Shown here: positions 8,990 through 18,465 of the stretch, one piece after another
Numbering within the stretch: the first letter of the stretch is position 1
Layout of the letters: every line of letters starts with the position of its first letter
Origin: Arenibacter sp. F26102
GTDB lineage: Bacteria > Bacteroidota > Bacteroidia > Flavobacteriales > Flavobacteriaceae
Assembly (NCBI RefSeq): GCF_023015865.1
Contig: NZ_JALKBC010000019.1
Coordinates: 1 to 56,951 of the forward strand
DNA length: 56,951 nucleotides
Direction of reading: 5' to 3'
Position numbers and translations under genes: made by a program
The notes under the pieces: model-generated
What the model saw: the letters and a program-made list of their open reading frames with translations, nothing else
What the model was told of the DNA's origin: nothing
Database searches by the model: none

Positions 8990-9991
8990 ATGGAAGAAAA
9001 TACTTCGGTAGATATTAGCGCCGTGAACGAGAAAATTGCCCAAGAAAGTGCTTTTATAGACCTACTTATTTTAGAAATGAATAAAGTAATCGTCGGTCAA
9101 AAACATATGGTAGAACGATTGCTTATTGGACTTTTGGGCCAGGGCCATATTTTACTCGAAGGTGTTCCCGGTCTAGCCAAAACTTTAGCAATAAATACCT
9201 TGGCAAAAGCTGTTCAGGGAAGTTTTAGTAGAATACAATTTACTCCGGATCTTTTGCCTGCCGATGTGGTAGGTACCATGATCTACAACATGAAAGTTAA
9301 CGATTTCTCCATCAAGAAAGGCCCAATATTTGCCAATTTTGTTTTGGCAGATGAGATTAACCGTGCACCTGCAAAAGTGCAATCGGCTCTTCTTGAAGCC
9401 ATGCAGGAAAAACAGGTGACTATTGGGGATGAAACCTTTATTTTGGACAAACCTTTCCTGGTTATGGCCACCCAAAACCCAGTGGAGCAGGAAGGAACTT
9501 ATCCATTACCGGAAGCCCAGGTAGATCGATTCATGCTAAAGACGGTTATTGATTATCCCAAACTTAGCGAGGAGCAACTAATTATTCGACAAAATCTTAA
9601 GGGCGCCTATGAAGAGGTAAAACCTGTGGTAAGTATTAAGCAGATCCTAAGTGCCCAAAAGGCGGTAAGGGATGTTTATATGGACGAGAAAATTGAAAAA
9701 TATATTCTCGACATCGTATTTGCTACCCGATACCCGGAAAAATACAATTTAGAAAGCCTAAAACCTTTAATAAGTTTCGGAGCTTCTCCAAGGGGTAGTA
9801 TTAATTTGGCGGTAGCTGCCAAATGCTATGCCTTTATTAAAAGGCGGGGCTATGTAGTCCCTGAAGACGTACGGGCCGTTATTCATGATGTTTTACGCCA
9901 TAGAATAGGCATTACGTATGAAGCGGAGGCAGAGAATATTACCTCGGAAGAAATCATAAATAAAATCGTAAACGAAATTGAAGTACCTTAA
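8990..9991 (+). CDS. MoxR-family AAA+ ATPase, first gene of the Bat operon
   Basis: 333 aa. Walker A GVPGLAKT (residues 58-65), Walker B LADEIN (D121, E122), sensor 1 MATQNP and the C-terminal lid with SPRGS are all present. MoxR ATPases work as chaperone-like factors that mature partner complexes, typically with a DUF58 protein and VWA-domain proteins encoded next to them, exactly as here. It heads an eight-gene rightward set that ends at batE. The only long spacer in that set (88 bp) directly follows this gene and is built of 7-bp repeats. Confidence 0.93.
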   Translation: MEENTSVDISAVNEKIAQESAFIDLLILEMNKVIVGQKHMVERLLIGLLGQGHILLEGVPGLAKTLAINTLAKAVQGSFSRIQFTPDLLPADVVGTMIYNMKVNDFSIKKGPIFANFVLADEINRAPAKVQSALLEAMQEKQVTIGDETFILDKPFLVMATQNPVEQEGTYPLPEAQVDRFMLKTVIDYPKLSEEQLIIRQNLKGAYEEVKPVVSIKQILSAQKAVRDVYMDEKIEKYILDIVFATRYPEKYNLESLKPLISFGASPRGSINLAVAAKCYAFIKRRGYVVPEDVRAVIHDVLRHRIGITYEAEAENITSEEIINKIVNEIEVP

Positions 9992-10079
9992 TCAGTCTAC
10001 AGTTATCGGTCCACAGTTATTGGTCTTTAGGCCATAATCACTGTGCCCGAATACTTTTACTGCAAACTGCAAACTGAAA
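9992..10079. repeat. Heptad-repeat spacer between moxR and the DUF58 gene
   Basis: Nearly the whole 88-bp gap is built of degenerate 7-mers. A 13-bp direct repeat ACAGTTATYGGTC occurs at 9999-10011 and 10013-10025 (one mismatch, 14-bp period). ACTGCAA, ACTGCAA, ACTGAAA (10059-10079) run directly into the ATG at 10080. Similar units lie at the left edge of the window. Confidence 0.6.
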
Positions 10080-10946
10080 ATGGATACCAAGGAATTATTA
10101 AAAAAAGTTCGCAAGATCGAGATAAAGACGAGGCGTCTCTCCGACCATATTTTTGGAGGGGAGTACCACTCCACTTTTAAGGGAAGGGGCATGACCTTTA
10201 GTGAGGTACGCCAATATCAATTTGGCGACGATGTAAGATCTATAGATTGGAATGTTACCGCGCGCTACAACGAGCCCTATGTAAAGGTTTTTGAGGAGGA
10301 AAGGGAACTTACCATGATGTTAATGGTAGACGTGAGTGGTTCAGAACTTTTTGGCACCAGCAATCAGTTTAAAAAGGAAATCATTACTGAAATATCCGCC
10401 ACCCTGGCCTTTTCGGCACTTCAGAACAATGATAAAGTTGGACTTCTTTTATTTACCAACGAAGTTGAACTCTATATTCCACCAAAAAAAGGAAAAAGTC
10501 ACGCCCTTAGAATAATTAGGGAATTGTTGGAGTTTTCCCCAAAAAGTACAGAGACCAATGTTGGTGCAGCTTTAAAATTCCTTACCAACGTAATGAAGAA
10601 AAAAGCCATTGTTTTTGTACTCTCAGATTTTATTACCGATGATTACCTTCAAACATTGCGCATAACAGGTAAAAAGCATGACCTGACTGGAATTAGGGTA
10701 TTTGATGAAAGAGAGGAAAACATCCCCAATATAGGGATGGTACAAATGCAGGATGCCGAAACAGGGGCAATTCAATTGGTGAACACCCAATCCAAAAAAG
10801 TAAGAATGGCCTATGGCAAGCATTATAGCGAGCGAGTTGACTATTTTCAGGATACTTTTACAAAATCCGGTTGTGGGGTGTTAAGCTGTAGGGTTGATGA
10901 AAGCTATGTAAAAAAATTATTGGGCTATTTTAAGAGAAGAGGTTGA
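10080..10946 (+). CDS. DUF58 domain protein of the Bat operon
   Basis: 288 aa soluble protein with the DUF58 signature around residues 40-75: GDDVRSIDWNVTAR followed by PYVKVFEEERE. The region after it is a VWA-like fold with DVSGS (a degenerate MIDAS) near residue 85 and FVLSDF near 180. DUF58 proteins are standard partners of MoxR ATPases and are thought to link them to membrane VWA proteins. Six bp separate it from the next gene. Its ATG directly abuts an array of 7-bp repeats. Confidence 0.9.
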   Translation: MDTKELLKKVRKIEIKTRRLSDHIFGGEYHSTFKGRGMTFSEVRQYQFGDDVRSIDWNVTARYNEPYVKVFEEERELTMMLMVDVSGSELFGTSNQFKKEIITEISATLAFSALQNNDKVGLLLFTNEVELYIPPKKGKSHALRIIRELLEFSPKSTETNVGAALKFLTNVMKKKAIVFVLSDFITDDYLQTLRITGKKHDLTGIRVFDEREENIPNIGMVQMQDAETGAIQLVNTQSKKVRMAYGKHYSERVDYFQDTFTKSGCGVLSCRVDESYVKKLLGYFKRRG

Positions 10947-10951
10947 TTTAA

Positions 10952-12607
10952 ATGAGGAACTTAGATTTGAGCATAAAAAATAGTTATTCGTATTCTCTAC
11001 GGTATATTGTATTGTGCCTACTATTTAGCGCAGTACAAGGTTTTTCACAAAATTCTCCCACAATTAGGTCGGAGGTGGATACCACCTATATAAAGATCGG
11101 CGAGCAGATAAATTTTAAAGTCACCGTAGAAACGGATTCTACTTCCCAAGTAATTTTCCCGGAAGGACAAACCTTTTCGCCTTTGGAAACCGTTGAGGCC
11201 TTAATGACGGATACGGTTAGAAAATTGGATAGGATTACCCTTCAAAAAATCTACGCCCTTACCCAATTTGATTCGGGGTCCTATACCCTGCCCAGACAAC
11301 AGATCATGGTAAATGGGAAACCGTTTTTTACGGATTCCCTAAAAATCGATGTGGCTACGGTACCTGTGGATACCCTGGCCCAGAAAATGTATGATATAAA
11401 GCCTTTGATCAATGTAGAAAAATCCAATGGGGATCTTTGGAAAATACTCCTTTGGGTACTGGGCATCCTTATTTTGGCCGGGGCGGCCTTGTATTGGTTC
11501 GTTTTTAGAAAAAAACCGTTGAGCGAAGAGGAAAAGGTAGCCCTATTACCCCCTTTTGACAGAGCAATTTTAGGCTTGAAACAATTGGAAAAATCAAAAT
11601 ATTTAATACAGGATGACTATAAATCCTACTATTCCGAGCTCACGGACATTGTCCGCTCCTATTTGGAGGAAGATGTTCATGTAACCGCGCTTGAAAGTAC
11701 CACAGACCAATTAATTGATAAATTGGAAATGATGAAGGATGCGGGCCAATTAAAACTGGATCATGAAACCATCCAACAGTTCAAAAAAGTTCTACAAACC
11801 TCGGATTTGGTAAAATTTGCAAAATCCAAACCCGAAAACTCAGTAGCCGAACAGGATAGAAAATCCGTGGAACAAATTGTTATAAAAACCAAGGAGGCCA
11901 TTCCAGAACCTACAGAAGAAGAGTTGCTACTACGTGAAGAGTATTTGGAGGAAGTGGAGAGAAAGAAACAGAAGAAAAAAATTATCATTGTTGCAGTATC
12001 TGCTGTTCTTGTACTGTTGTTTTCTACGGCTGCTGCTATAGGTTATTACGGATTAGGATACGTCAAGGACACGGTATTGGGCCATCCGACCAAAGATTTA
12101 TTGGAAGGGGAATGGGTACAGAGCCATTACGGTTTCCCACCGGTAAGTTTACAAACCCCAAAAGTATTATTGCGCCAAGCAGTAAAATTGCCTCCGGAAG
12201 CCCAGGCCTCCATAAAAGAAATGCAGGCTTTTGCTTATAGGAGTTCCTATGGACTGTTTACTATTGGCACCACCTCCATTACCTTGACGCAACCAGAGGA
12301 TCCGGACCTAGATAAGGCTTCCGAGCAGATCTTGAAAAATTTTGAGGCCCAAGGCGCCAAGAATATCACTACCAAACAAGAAGAGTTTACTACCTTGACG
12401 GGAGTCAAAGGAATTAAACTTTACGGAAGTGGAAAATTTGCAGTTCCTGAATCCAAAGAATTGATTTCCGGGAATTATGTTGTCCTATTTTTTGGGGGGA
12501 AAGGCTTTCAACAAAATGTAATCTTGACATGGTTGGCAGATGATAACTATGCAGATCAAATAGTGGACCGAATATTGAATTCAGTAGAAGTAAAAACGAC
12601 CTTATAG
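10952..12607 (+). CDS. Bat-operon membrane protein with two transmembrane helices
   Basis: 551 aa. A signal peptide (cleaved after VQGFSQ, about residue 34) leads to a beta-rich periplasmic domain (to about 165). Then follow a first TM helix (WKILLWVLGILILAGAALYW), a cytoplasmic part with an amphipathic, acidic helical segment (about 190-345), a second TM helix after the KKQKKK motif (about 347-370) and a periplasmic C-terminal domain of about 180 residues. The N-terminal half resembles the BatD-like or DUF4381-like proteins found between DUF58 and BatA genes. The C-terminal domain is not one I recognise. It sits between DUF58 and BatA and directly abuts batA (no gap), so it is part of the same complex by context. 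Confidence 0.75.
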   Translation: MRNLDLSIKNSYSYSLRYIVLCLLFSAVQGFSQNSPTIRSEVDTTYIKIGEQINFKVTVETDSTSQVIFPEGQTFSPLETVEALMTDTVRKLDRITLQKIYALTQFDSGSYTLPRQQIMVNGKPFFTDSLKIDVATVPVDTLAQKMYDIKPLINVEKSNGDLWKILLWVLGILILAGAALYWFVFRKKPLSEEEKVALLPPFDRAILGLKQLEKSKYLIQDDYKSYYSELTDIVRSYLEEDVHVTALESTTDQLIDKLEMMKDAGQLKLDHETIQQFKKVLQTSDLVKFAKSKPENSVAEQDRKSVEQIVIKTKEAIPEPTEEELLLREEYLEEVERKKQKKKIIIVAVSAVLVLLFSTAAAIGYYGLGYVKDTVLGHPTKDLLEGEWVQSHYGFPPVSLQTPKVLLRQAVKLPPEAQASIKEMQAFAYRSSYGLFTIGTTSITLTQPEDPDLDKASEQILKNFEAQGAKNITTKQEEFTTLTGVKGIKLYGSGKFAVPESKELISGNYVVLFFGGKGFQQNVILTWLADDNYADQIVDRILNSVEVKTTL

Positions 12608-13606
12608 ATGTTTGAGAATATTTCCTTTGCGAACCCACAGTTTTTCTGGTTGTTACTATTACTCCCAGTGGCAATGCTTTGGTATTTCTTTAAAAGAAGG
12701 GAACAAACCGCTTCCTTAAAAATATCTAGTATTAAAGGGTTTCCCAAAGGTAGCATTCTACCCAAATTGAAACCGGCTCTCTTCCTCATGCGCTTATTGG
12801 CTTTGGCAGCAATCATTGTAGCCCTTGCTAGACCGCAAACTGAGGACATCTCCACCAAGACCAAGACCACTAAAGGTATAGATATTGTTATGGCCATTGA
12901 TGTTTCCTCCAGTATGTTGGCAAAAGATTTAAAGCCGTACAGATTGGCAGCTCTTAAAAAGGTAGCGGCCGATTTTATTAACGAAAGGCCAAACGATAGG
13001 ATAGGTTTGGTGGCCTACGCAGGGGAAAGTTATACCAAGACTCCCATTACAAGTGATAAATCTATAGTTTTAAGGGCTTTGGACGAAATAACTTATGGCC
13101 AATTAAATGATGGCACCGCTATTGGCATGGGGCTAGCTACAGCTGTTAATAGACTTAAGGAAAGTAAGGCGCTTAGTAAAGTCATTATATTACTTACGGA
13201 TGGTGTGAATAATTCAGGATTTATAGAACCCCAAACCGCTGCAGATCTAGCCGTTGAATTTGGCATTAAGACATACACTATAGGGCTGGGAACAAATGGA
13301 AACGCCATGTCTCCCATAGCCTATAATGCCGACGGATCATTCAGGTACGGGATGCGGGAGGTAGAAATAGATGAAAGTCTGTTAAAATCGATAGCAGAAA
13401 CTACGGGAGGTCAGTATTTTAGAGCCACCGATAACGAAAAATTGGAAGCCATCTACGAAGAAATAAATAAATTGGAAAAAACCGAGGTAGAAGAATTTAA
13501 GTATTACAAATACGAAGAAAAATTTAGACCTTGGGTCTATTTGGCAGGAGTTTTGCTCTTGTTGGAGTGGCTGGCAAGGATTACCCTATATAGGAGTTTT
13601 ATCTAG
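12608..13606 (+). CDS. batA: BatA, VWA-domain membrane protein
   Basis: 332 aa. Two N-terminal membrane helices (about residues 10-27 and 56-75) flank the BatA-type leader. A von Willebrand factor A domain follows, with an intact MIDAS motif DVSSS (98-102) and a later TD (LTDG), and a C-terminal helix (about 310-325) completes the topology. Bat (Bacteroides aerotolerance) proteins are needed for oxygen or stress tolerance in Bacteroides. They are thought to form a membrane complex serviced by MoxR. Its start codon follows the previous stop directly. BatB, 51 bp downstream, is its paralogue. Confidence 0.92.
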   Translation: MFENISFANPQFFWLLLLLPVAMLWYFFKRREQTASLKISSIKGFPKGSILPKLKPALFLMRLLALAAIIVALARPQTEDISTKTKTTKGIDIVMAIDVSSSMLAKDLKPYRLAALKKVAADFINERPNDRIGLVAYAGESYTKTPITSDKSIVLRALDEITYGQLNDGTAIGMGLATAVNRLKESKALSKVIILLTDGVNNSGFIEPQTAADLAVEFGIKTYTIGLGTNGNAMSPIAYNADGSFRYGMREVEIDESLLKSIAETTGGQYFRATDNEKLEAIYEEINKLEKTEVEEFKYYKYEEKFRPWVYLAGVLLLLEWLARITLYRSFI

Positions 13607-13657
13607 ATAAAAACAAACTGGCTCCCTGGGGTTTGATTTACAAATGAAGAATACAAA

Positions 13658-14695
13658 ATGATTCAATTAGACGAAAAATCATATTTATACCTATTATCCA
13701 TCATTCCGGTGATGGTTGTCCTTTTTGTGCTACTTCAATTTTGGAAAAAAAGAACACAAAGAAAATTTGCCGACCTAACTCTTCTAAAGCGATTGACCCC
13801 TGACAGATCCAATTTTAAATCCAGTTTAAAATTAATTTTTATTCTATTGGGAATTGCATCTTTGACCATGGCCTTGGTCAATCCAAAAATTGGTACCAAA
13901 TTGGAAACGGTAAAAAGGGAAGGGGTAGATATTGTGTTTGCCGTAGACGTTTCCAAAAGTATGTTAGCCGAGGATATTGCCCCCAATAGGCTGGAAAAGG
14001 CAAAACGCTTGGTTTCCGAAATTATCAATCAATTGGCAAGTGACAGAATTGGAATCATTGCCTATGCAGGTCAGGCATTTCCGCAATTGCCCATAACCAC
14101 CGATTATGGTGCTGCCAAAATGTTCCTGCAAAATATGAATACCAATATGCTCTCCTCCCAAGGAACAGCTATAGATCAAGCTATAGAATTGGCATCTACT
14201 TATTATGATGATGAAGAACAAACAAATCGGGTTCTATTTATAATCTCGGACGGTGAGGACCATTCTGAAGGTAAGGTGGCCAACGCTGTTGAGGAGGCAA
14301 CCAATGAAGGAATAAGAGTATTTACAATTGGGGTTGGAAAAACCAAAGGAGCACCAATACCCCTTAAAAGAAACGGCATTGTTGAAAGTCTAAAAAAGGA
14401 TAACCAAGGGGAAGTCGTCATTACAAAATTAAATGAAGAAGTGCTACAAGAAATTGCCGAAGAAGGAAATGGACTGTATATAAATGGGGAAAATACCGAA
14501 GATGCTGTTTCTATCATTAAAGAGCAATTGAACCAGATGGACAAGAAGGAATTTGAGGCAAAACAATTCGCCGAATACAAAGATCAATTCCAATGGTTTT
14601 TGGGAGCAGGCCTTTTATTCTTATTTTTAGACATTTTTGTCTTGGATAGAAAAACCAAATGGTTGAAAAAACTGAATCTATTTAACGAGCGATAA
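13658..14695 (+). CDS. batB: BatB, VWA-domain membrane protein
   Basis: 345 aa, paralogue of BatA with the same plan: N-terminal helices at about 9-27 and 57-75, a VWA domain with MIDAS DVSKS (97-101), and a C-terminal helix near 320-338. BatA and BatB are usually encoded together and are expected to act in one complex. The VWA domain faces the periplasm by analogy. Thirteen bp separate it from batC. Confidence 0.92.
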   Translation: MIQLDEKSYLYLLSIIPVMVVLFVLLQFWKKRTQRKFADLTLLKRLTPDRSNFKSSLKLIFILLGIASLTMALVNPKIGTKLETVKREGVDIVFAVDVSKSMLAEDIAPNRLEKAKRLVSEIINQLASDRIGIIAYAGQAFPQLPITTDYGAAKMFLQNMNTNMLSSQGTAIDQAIELASTYYDDEEQTNRVLFIISDGEDHSEGKVANAVEEATNEGIRVFTIGVGKTKGAPIPLKRNGIVESLKKDNQGEVVITKLNEEVLQEIAEEGNGLYINGENTEDAVSIIKEQLNQMDKKEFEAKQFAEYKDQFQWFLGAGLLFLFLDIFVLDRKTKWLKKLNLFNER

Positions 14696-14708
14696 ACGAA
14701 GAAGAATC

Positions 14709-15563
14709 ATGAGAAAGATTGTTTTTATCATCATATTGATCGGAAGCTTTATCCATGCCCAGGAGGCGGATAAGGATAAAGAAAAGGATATTAAAATTGC
14801 TACCAATTACACTTGGGAGGGAAATAAAGAACTTTCTGAAAGCAATTTTGTAAATGCCGAGGCCAATTATAGGAGAGCGATCTCCAAGAGTGCCGAAAAC
14901 AGTATTGCCCCCTATAATTTGGGAAATGCCTATTATGAAAACAAAACTTATAGCGAGGCATTTGGACGGTTTAAGCAGGCGGGGGAAAATGCTACCAATA
15001 AAAAAGACAAGCATAAGGCCTACCATAATATGGGCAATGTCTTTATGAAAAACAAAGAATACCAAAAAGCGGTAGACGCCTATAAAGAGGCCTTAAGAAA
15101 TGACCCTACTGATGAGGAGACCCGATATAATTTAGCTTTGGCAAAAGAAATGCTGAAAAAGCAACAGGAGGAAGAGCAAAAAAATGATCAAAATAAGGAC
15201 GACCAGAACAAGGACGACCAAAAGGATCAAAAAGACCAAAATAAAGATAAAAACGAAGGGGATAAGGACGAAGACAATAAAGGCGACCAAAAAGAGGACC
15301 AAGGAGACAAGAAGGAAGACGGGGATAAGGGCGAGGAGAAGGAAGAAGACAAGAAAGAAGGAGAAGGAGATAATGAAGAGCAAAACGACGAGCCCTACAA
15401 GGCAGAGGAGGAGAATCAACAACAACCAAGGCCCAACCAATTATCTCCACAACAAGTAAAAAACTTGTTGGAGGCGATGCAAAACGAAGAGAAAAAAGTA
15501 CAGGAAAAAATAGATGCACAGAAAGTGAAGGGTGCTAAGATCAAAAATGAAAAAGACTGGTAA
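14709..15563 (+). CDS. batC: BatC, TPR protein with long charged linker
   Basis: 284 aa. Short signal peptide (MRKIVFIIILIGSFIHAQ) and two to three TPR repeats (about residues 40-150) with the canonical NxGNxxYxxxxYxxA pattern. Then comes an extreme low-complexity stretch of about 80 residues made almost only of K, D, E, Q, N and G, and a short conserved tail near PNQLSPQQVKNLLEAM. BatC is the periplasmic TPR subunit expected to bind other Bat proteins. The repetitive AAG/GAC/CAA-rich DNA leaves the other frames open too, which produces several spurious ORFs here on both strands. Confidence 0.88.
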   Translation: MRKIVFIIILIGSFIHAQEADKDKEKDIKIATNYTWEGNKELSESNFVNAEANYRRAISKSAENSIAPYNLGNAYYENKTYSEAFGRFKQAGENATNKKDKHKAYHNMGNVFMKNKEYQKAVDAYKEALRNDPTDEETRYNLALAKEMLKKQQEEEQKNDQNKDDQNKDDQKDQKDQNKDKNEGDKDEDNKGDQKEDQGDKKEDGDKGEEKEEDKKEGEGDNEEQNDEPYKAEEENQQQPRPNQLSPQQVKNLLEAMQNEEKKVQEKIDAQKVKGAKIKNEKDW

Positions 15564-15568
15564 TACAC

Positions 15569-17347
15569 GTGAATATTAAAAAATACATATCGTTATTTTC
15601 CTTGTTGTTCCTTGGCCTAGTATTAAATGCCCAGGATGATGAGTCCGTAACCTTCGAAATGAATCTCAGCAAAGATGTTTTGGGCATTAACGAACGTTTA
15701 CGCGTCGACTTTACCATGAACAGGGATGGGGATAATTTTGCCCCCCCCGATTTTGAGGGGTTCAGGGTACTTATGGGTCCATCACAATCCATTAGCTCTT
15801 CTTGGGTAAACGGGGTAAGGAGCTTTTCCAAAACCTATACCTATACTTTGGCTCCAACAGCCAGGGGGAAGTTTACAATTAAACAGGCTACTATTGTTAT
15901 CAAAGGCGAAACCTATAAATCCCTTCCTAAAGAAGTGGAGGTTACGGCGGCAGTTGAAAAGCCCAATGCGGAAAAAACGGTAGATGACGTTGCCGATGAA
16001 AGCTTACATTTGGTAGCAGAAATATCCAAAACAAGTCCATATCTAAATGAAGCTGTTACCGTAGTTTATAAACTATACGCCAGCCCCACTATAGACGTAA
16101 CCAATTTTAGGGCTTTGGACAACCCTAAATATAACAATTTCTGGAGTCAGGATATTCCAGTTACTAAATACGATATTCAGAATACCACCTATAATGGCAA
16201 GTCTTACAGATCTGTCATCCTAAAAAGAGTAGTCCTATATCCCCAAAAAACAGGGGAATTGGAGATTGAACCCCTTTCGTTGGATGTGAGCCTACAGATT
16301 CCAACCAACAAACGTGATTTTTTTGGAGGAAGAATATTTGCCCAAACCAACAAGACCGTATCTGCAGGCAATAGGACAATTAATGTTAAACCCTTGCCCA
16401 CAGAAGGGAAACCAGCAGATTTTAGCGGTGCTGTTGGAGAATTTCAATTTTCGGTAACCACCAGCAAAACACATTTGAACGCCTCCGAATCCCTTCAGGC
16501 CAAAGTAGCCATTAATGGGAAAGGAAATCTAAAGCTATTCGAGATTCCAGGATTAAATTTACCCAGTTCCCTAGAAGTTTATGAGCCAGAGTTCAACGAA
16601 AGTGTTCGTACCACTCTATCCGGAATGGAAGGCAACGTCAGCAATAGCTATACCGTAGTACCAACATTTAGGGGAAAGTATCCTATTCCAAGTATAGCGT
16701 TTAGTTTTTTTAATCCCAAAACAGAAAAGTATCAAACTCTGAATTCTGGGGAAATTCTGATAAATGTATTGGAAGGACCCACAAGCGGAATTGTAAATAA
16801 TACTGGTCCTATTACCAATAATAAACAAAGGGTTGTGGCAACAGGGAATCAGTTTATATTTAACAAATTACAGCCAAACCTTAAAGCCATTGGTAGCAAT
16901 TACTTTTTTGGTTCAAACAGCTTTTTTCTTTGGTGGCTCCTTCCTATATTGCTCATTCCCATTACCATTCTCTTTGGTAAAAAAAGAGAAGCGATTGCCA
17001 GCGACGTTGAAGGAAACAAAATTAAACGCGCCAATAAACTGGCCAGAAAATATCTTTCTGCGGCCAAAAAAGCCCTAGGCTCCAAAGAATCATTTTATGT
17101 GGCTCTGGAGAAAGCGTTGCACAATTATTTAAAGGCAAAGCTAAAAATAGAGACGTCTGAATTTAGCAAGGATAAGATCGTCACTTTATTAAGTGAAAAA
17201 AATGTAGACGAAACAACCCAAGAAGGATTTGTTGGCCTACTTAAAAATTGCGAAATGGCCAGATATAGCCCTTTCTCCGATGTACAAATGCAACAGGATT
17301 ACAACAAAGCCAGTGAGGTTATTTCACAATTGGACAAACAAATTTAA
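15569..17347 (+). CDS. batD: BatD, large periplasmic/membrane Bat protein
   Basis: 592 aa. It starts with GTG at 15569, five nt after batC, which gives a good signal peptide ending ...VLNAQ. A long beta-rich periplasmic region of Ig-like domains (about 20-440) follows the BatD 'oxygen tolerance' family pattern. A single membrane helix (FFLWWLLPILLIPITILF, about 451-468) leads to a helical cytoplasmic tail of about 120 residues containing LARKYLSAAKKAL and LHNYLKAKL. It is the largest Bat component and presumably bridges the TPR and VWA subunits. Confidence 0.9.
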   Translation: MNIKKYISLFSLLFLGLVLNAQDDESVTFEMNLSKDVLGINERLRVDFTMNRDGDNFAPPDFEGFRVLMGPSQSISSSWVNGVRSFSKTYTYTLAPTARGKFTIKQATIVIKGETYKSLPKEVEVTAAVEKPNAEKTVDDVADESLHLVAEISKTSPYLNEAVTVVYKLYASPTIDVTNFRALDNPKYNNFWSQDIPVTKYDIQNTTYNGKSYRSVILKRVVLYPQKTGELEIEPLSLDVSLQIPTNKRDFFGGRIFAQTNKTVSAGNRTINVKPLPTEGKPADFSGAVGEFQFSVTTSKTHLNASESLQAKVAINGKGNLKLFEIPGLNLPSSLEVYEPEFNESVRTTLSGMEGNVSNSYTVVPTFRGKYPIPSIAFSFFNPKTEKYQTLNSGEILINVLEGPTSGIVNNTGPITNNKQRVVATGNQFIFNKLQPNLKAIGSNYFFGSNSFFLWWLLPILLIPITILFGKKREAIASDVEGNKIKRANKLARKYLSAAKKALGSKESFYVALEKALHNYLKAKLKIETSEFSKDKIVTLLSEKNVDETTQEGFVGLLKNCEMARYSPFSDVQMQQDYNKASEVISQLDKQI

Positions 17348-17350
17348 GCA

Positions 17351-18109
17351 ATGGTACGTGTATTAACTATTTTAGCCTATTTGGTATGTACCTTGGGATA
17401 TTCCCAAAACGAACCCCTATTTGACCAAGCTACGGCATTCTATAACGAAGGGGAGTATACCCAGGCTGCGAACAACTATTTAAAGATATTGGAGAGTGGG
17501 GAACATTCCGCCGAACTTTATTTTAATTTGGGGAATACCTATTACAAACTAAATAATATTGCACCGAGCATCTATTATTACGAAAAGGCATTATTGTTAA
17601 AACCAAATGACCAAGACGTTAGAAACAATTTGGCATATGCACAAAATATGACTTTGGATGCCATTGAACCCTTGCCACAGACCAGCATTTCAAAATTATA
17701 CAATAAATTAACGGCATATCTCTCCTTTGACCAATGGGCCTACGTTGCAGTTGGCTTTATGATCCTCTTTGTATGCTGTTACATTGCATTTTATTATTTC
17801 AAATATTCCGCCCAAAAACGAATAGCATTTATTAGTAGCATAATATTTCTTTTATTTAGCGTTCTATCCGTAATATTGGCTTATTTTCAGTATTCTAAAT
17901 TTCAATCCGATCAACCAGCCATTGTTTTCGCGGAAGAAGTTGGCATTAAATCCGAACCTAACAACAGGAGTCAAGCTATTTTCAATCTACATGCCGGTGC
18001 CAAGGTTCATGTACTTGAAGAATTAAATGACTGGAAAAAAATTCAAATAGCTGACGGAAAAACAGGATGGTTATTGGCCGATGATATCAAAGAACTAAAA
18101 GACTTTTAA
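17351..18109 (+). CDS. batE: BatE, TPR and SH3 domain protein
   Basis: 252 aa. Signal peptide (cleaved near LGYSQ), two to three TPR repeats (about 20-105: AELYFNLGNTYYKLNN is the clearest), two membrane helices (about 130-150 and 160-180) and a C-terminal bacterial SH3-like domain (about 190-248) with KTGWLLADDI. This order is the BatE family arrangement. It closes the operon. An AT-rich 59-bp gap and a probable new promoter separate it from the next small gene. Confidence 0.88.
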   Translation: MVRVLTILAYLVCTLGYSQNEPLFDQATAFYNEGEYTQAANNYLKILESGEHSAELYFNLGNTYYKLNNIAPSIYYYEKALLLKPNDQDVRNNLAYAQNMTLDAIEPLPQTSISKLYNKLTAYLSFDQWAYVAVGFMILFVCCYIAFYYFKYSAQKRIAFISSIIFLLFSVLSVILAYFQYSKFQSDQPAIVFAEEVGIKSEPNNRSQAIFNLHAGAKVHVLEELNDWKKIQIADGKTGWLLADDIKELKDF

Positions 18110-18168
18110 AAATTATTTAACAGTCTTATAACAGTAATACCATTATCTTCGCAATATTGAATGTGCCT

Positions 18169-18465
18169 ATGAAGAAAAGTTTCCTCTATATTCTTATGTT
18201 TTATTGGAGTTTTGCCATTATGGCCCCGGCAATTATTACCATAATTGGCGATAATACGGTTATTGTGGTATCCAACTTAAATGAAGAGGAAAATCAAAAT
18301 TCAGTTAATAAGTACGTAGCTGAAAAGCACATTTTATATAATAATACAGAAGATTTCTTTTCATCCTTATTGAATAATAAAAAAGTAGCCCATTCCAGAT
18401 ACTTATTGGGTTCCTCCAATTATATATTGGATATTAATCTTCCTCCCCCGGAACTCCTTTCCTAA
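18169..18465 (+). CDS. Small secreted or membrane-anchored hypothetical protein
   Basis: 98 aa from the ATG at 18169; the frame can be extended four codons to a TTG at 18157, but the ATG gives a clean MKKSFLYILMFYWSFAIM signal or anchor sequence. The rest is polar with no motif that I recognise. A near-consensus -7 box (TATCTTCG) lies about 20 nt upstream of the ATG, suggesting its own promoter. Position just before carbonic anhydrase and SulP hints at, but does not show, a link with bicarbonate uptake. Confidence 0.6.
   Translation: MKKSFLYILMFYWSFAIMAPAIITIIGDNTVIVVSNLNEEENQNSVNKYVAEKHILYNNTEDFFSSLLNNKKVAHSRYLLGSSNYILDINLPPPELLS

Noticed and set aside
15106..15519. Several open frames opposite and alongside batC
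   Set aside because: Produced by the repetitive lysine/aspartate/glutamine-coding DNA of the BatC linker; low-complexity leucine/arginine-rich translations.
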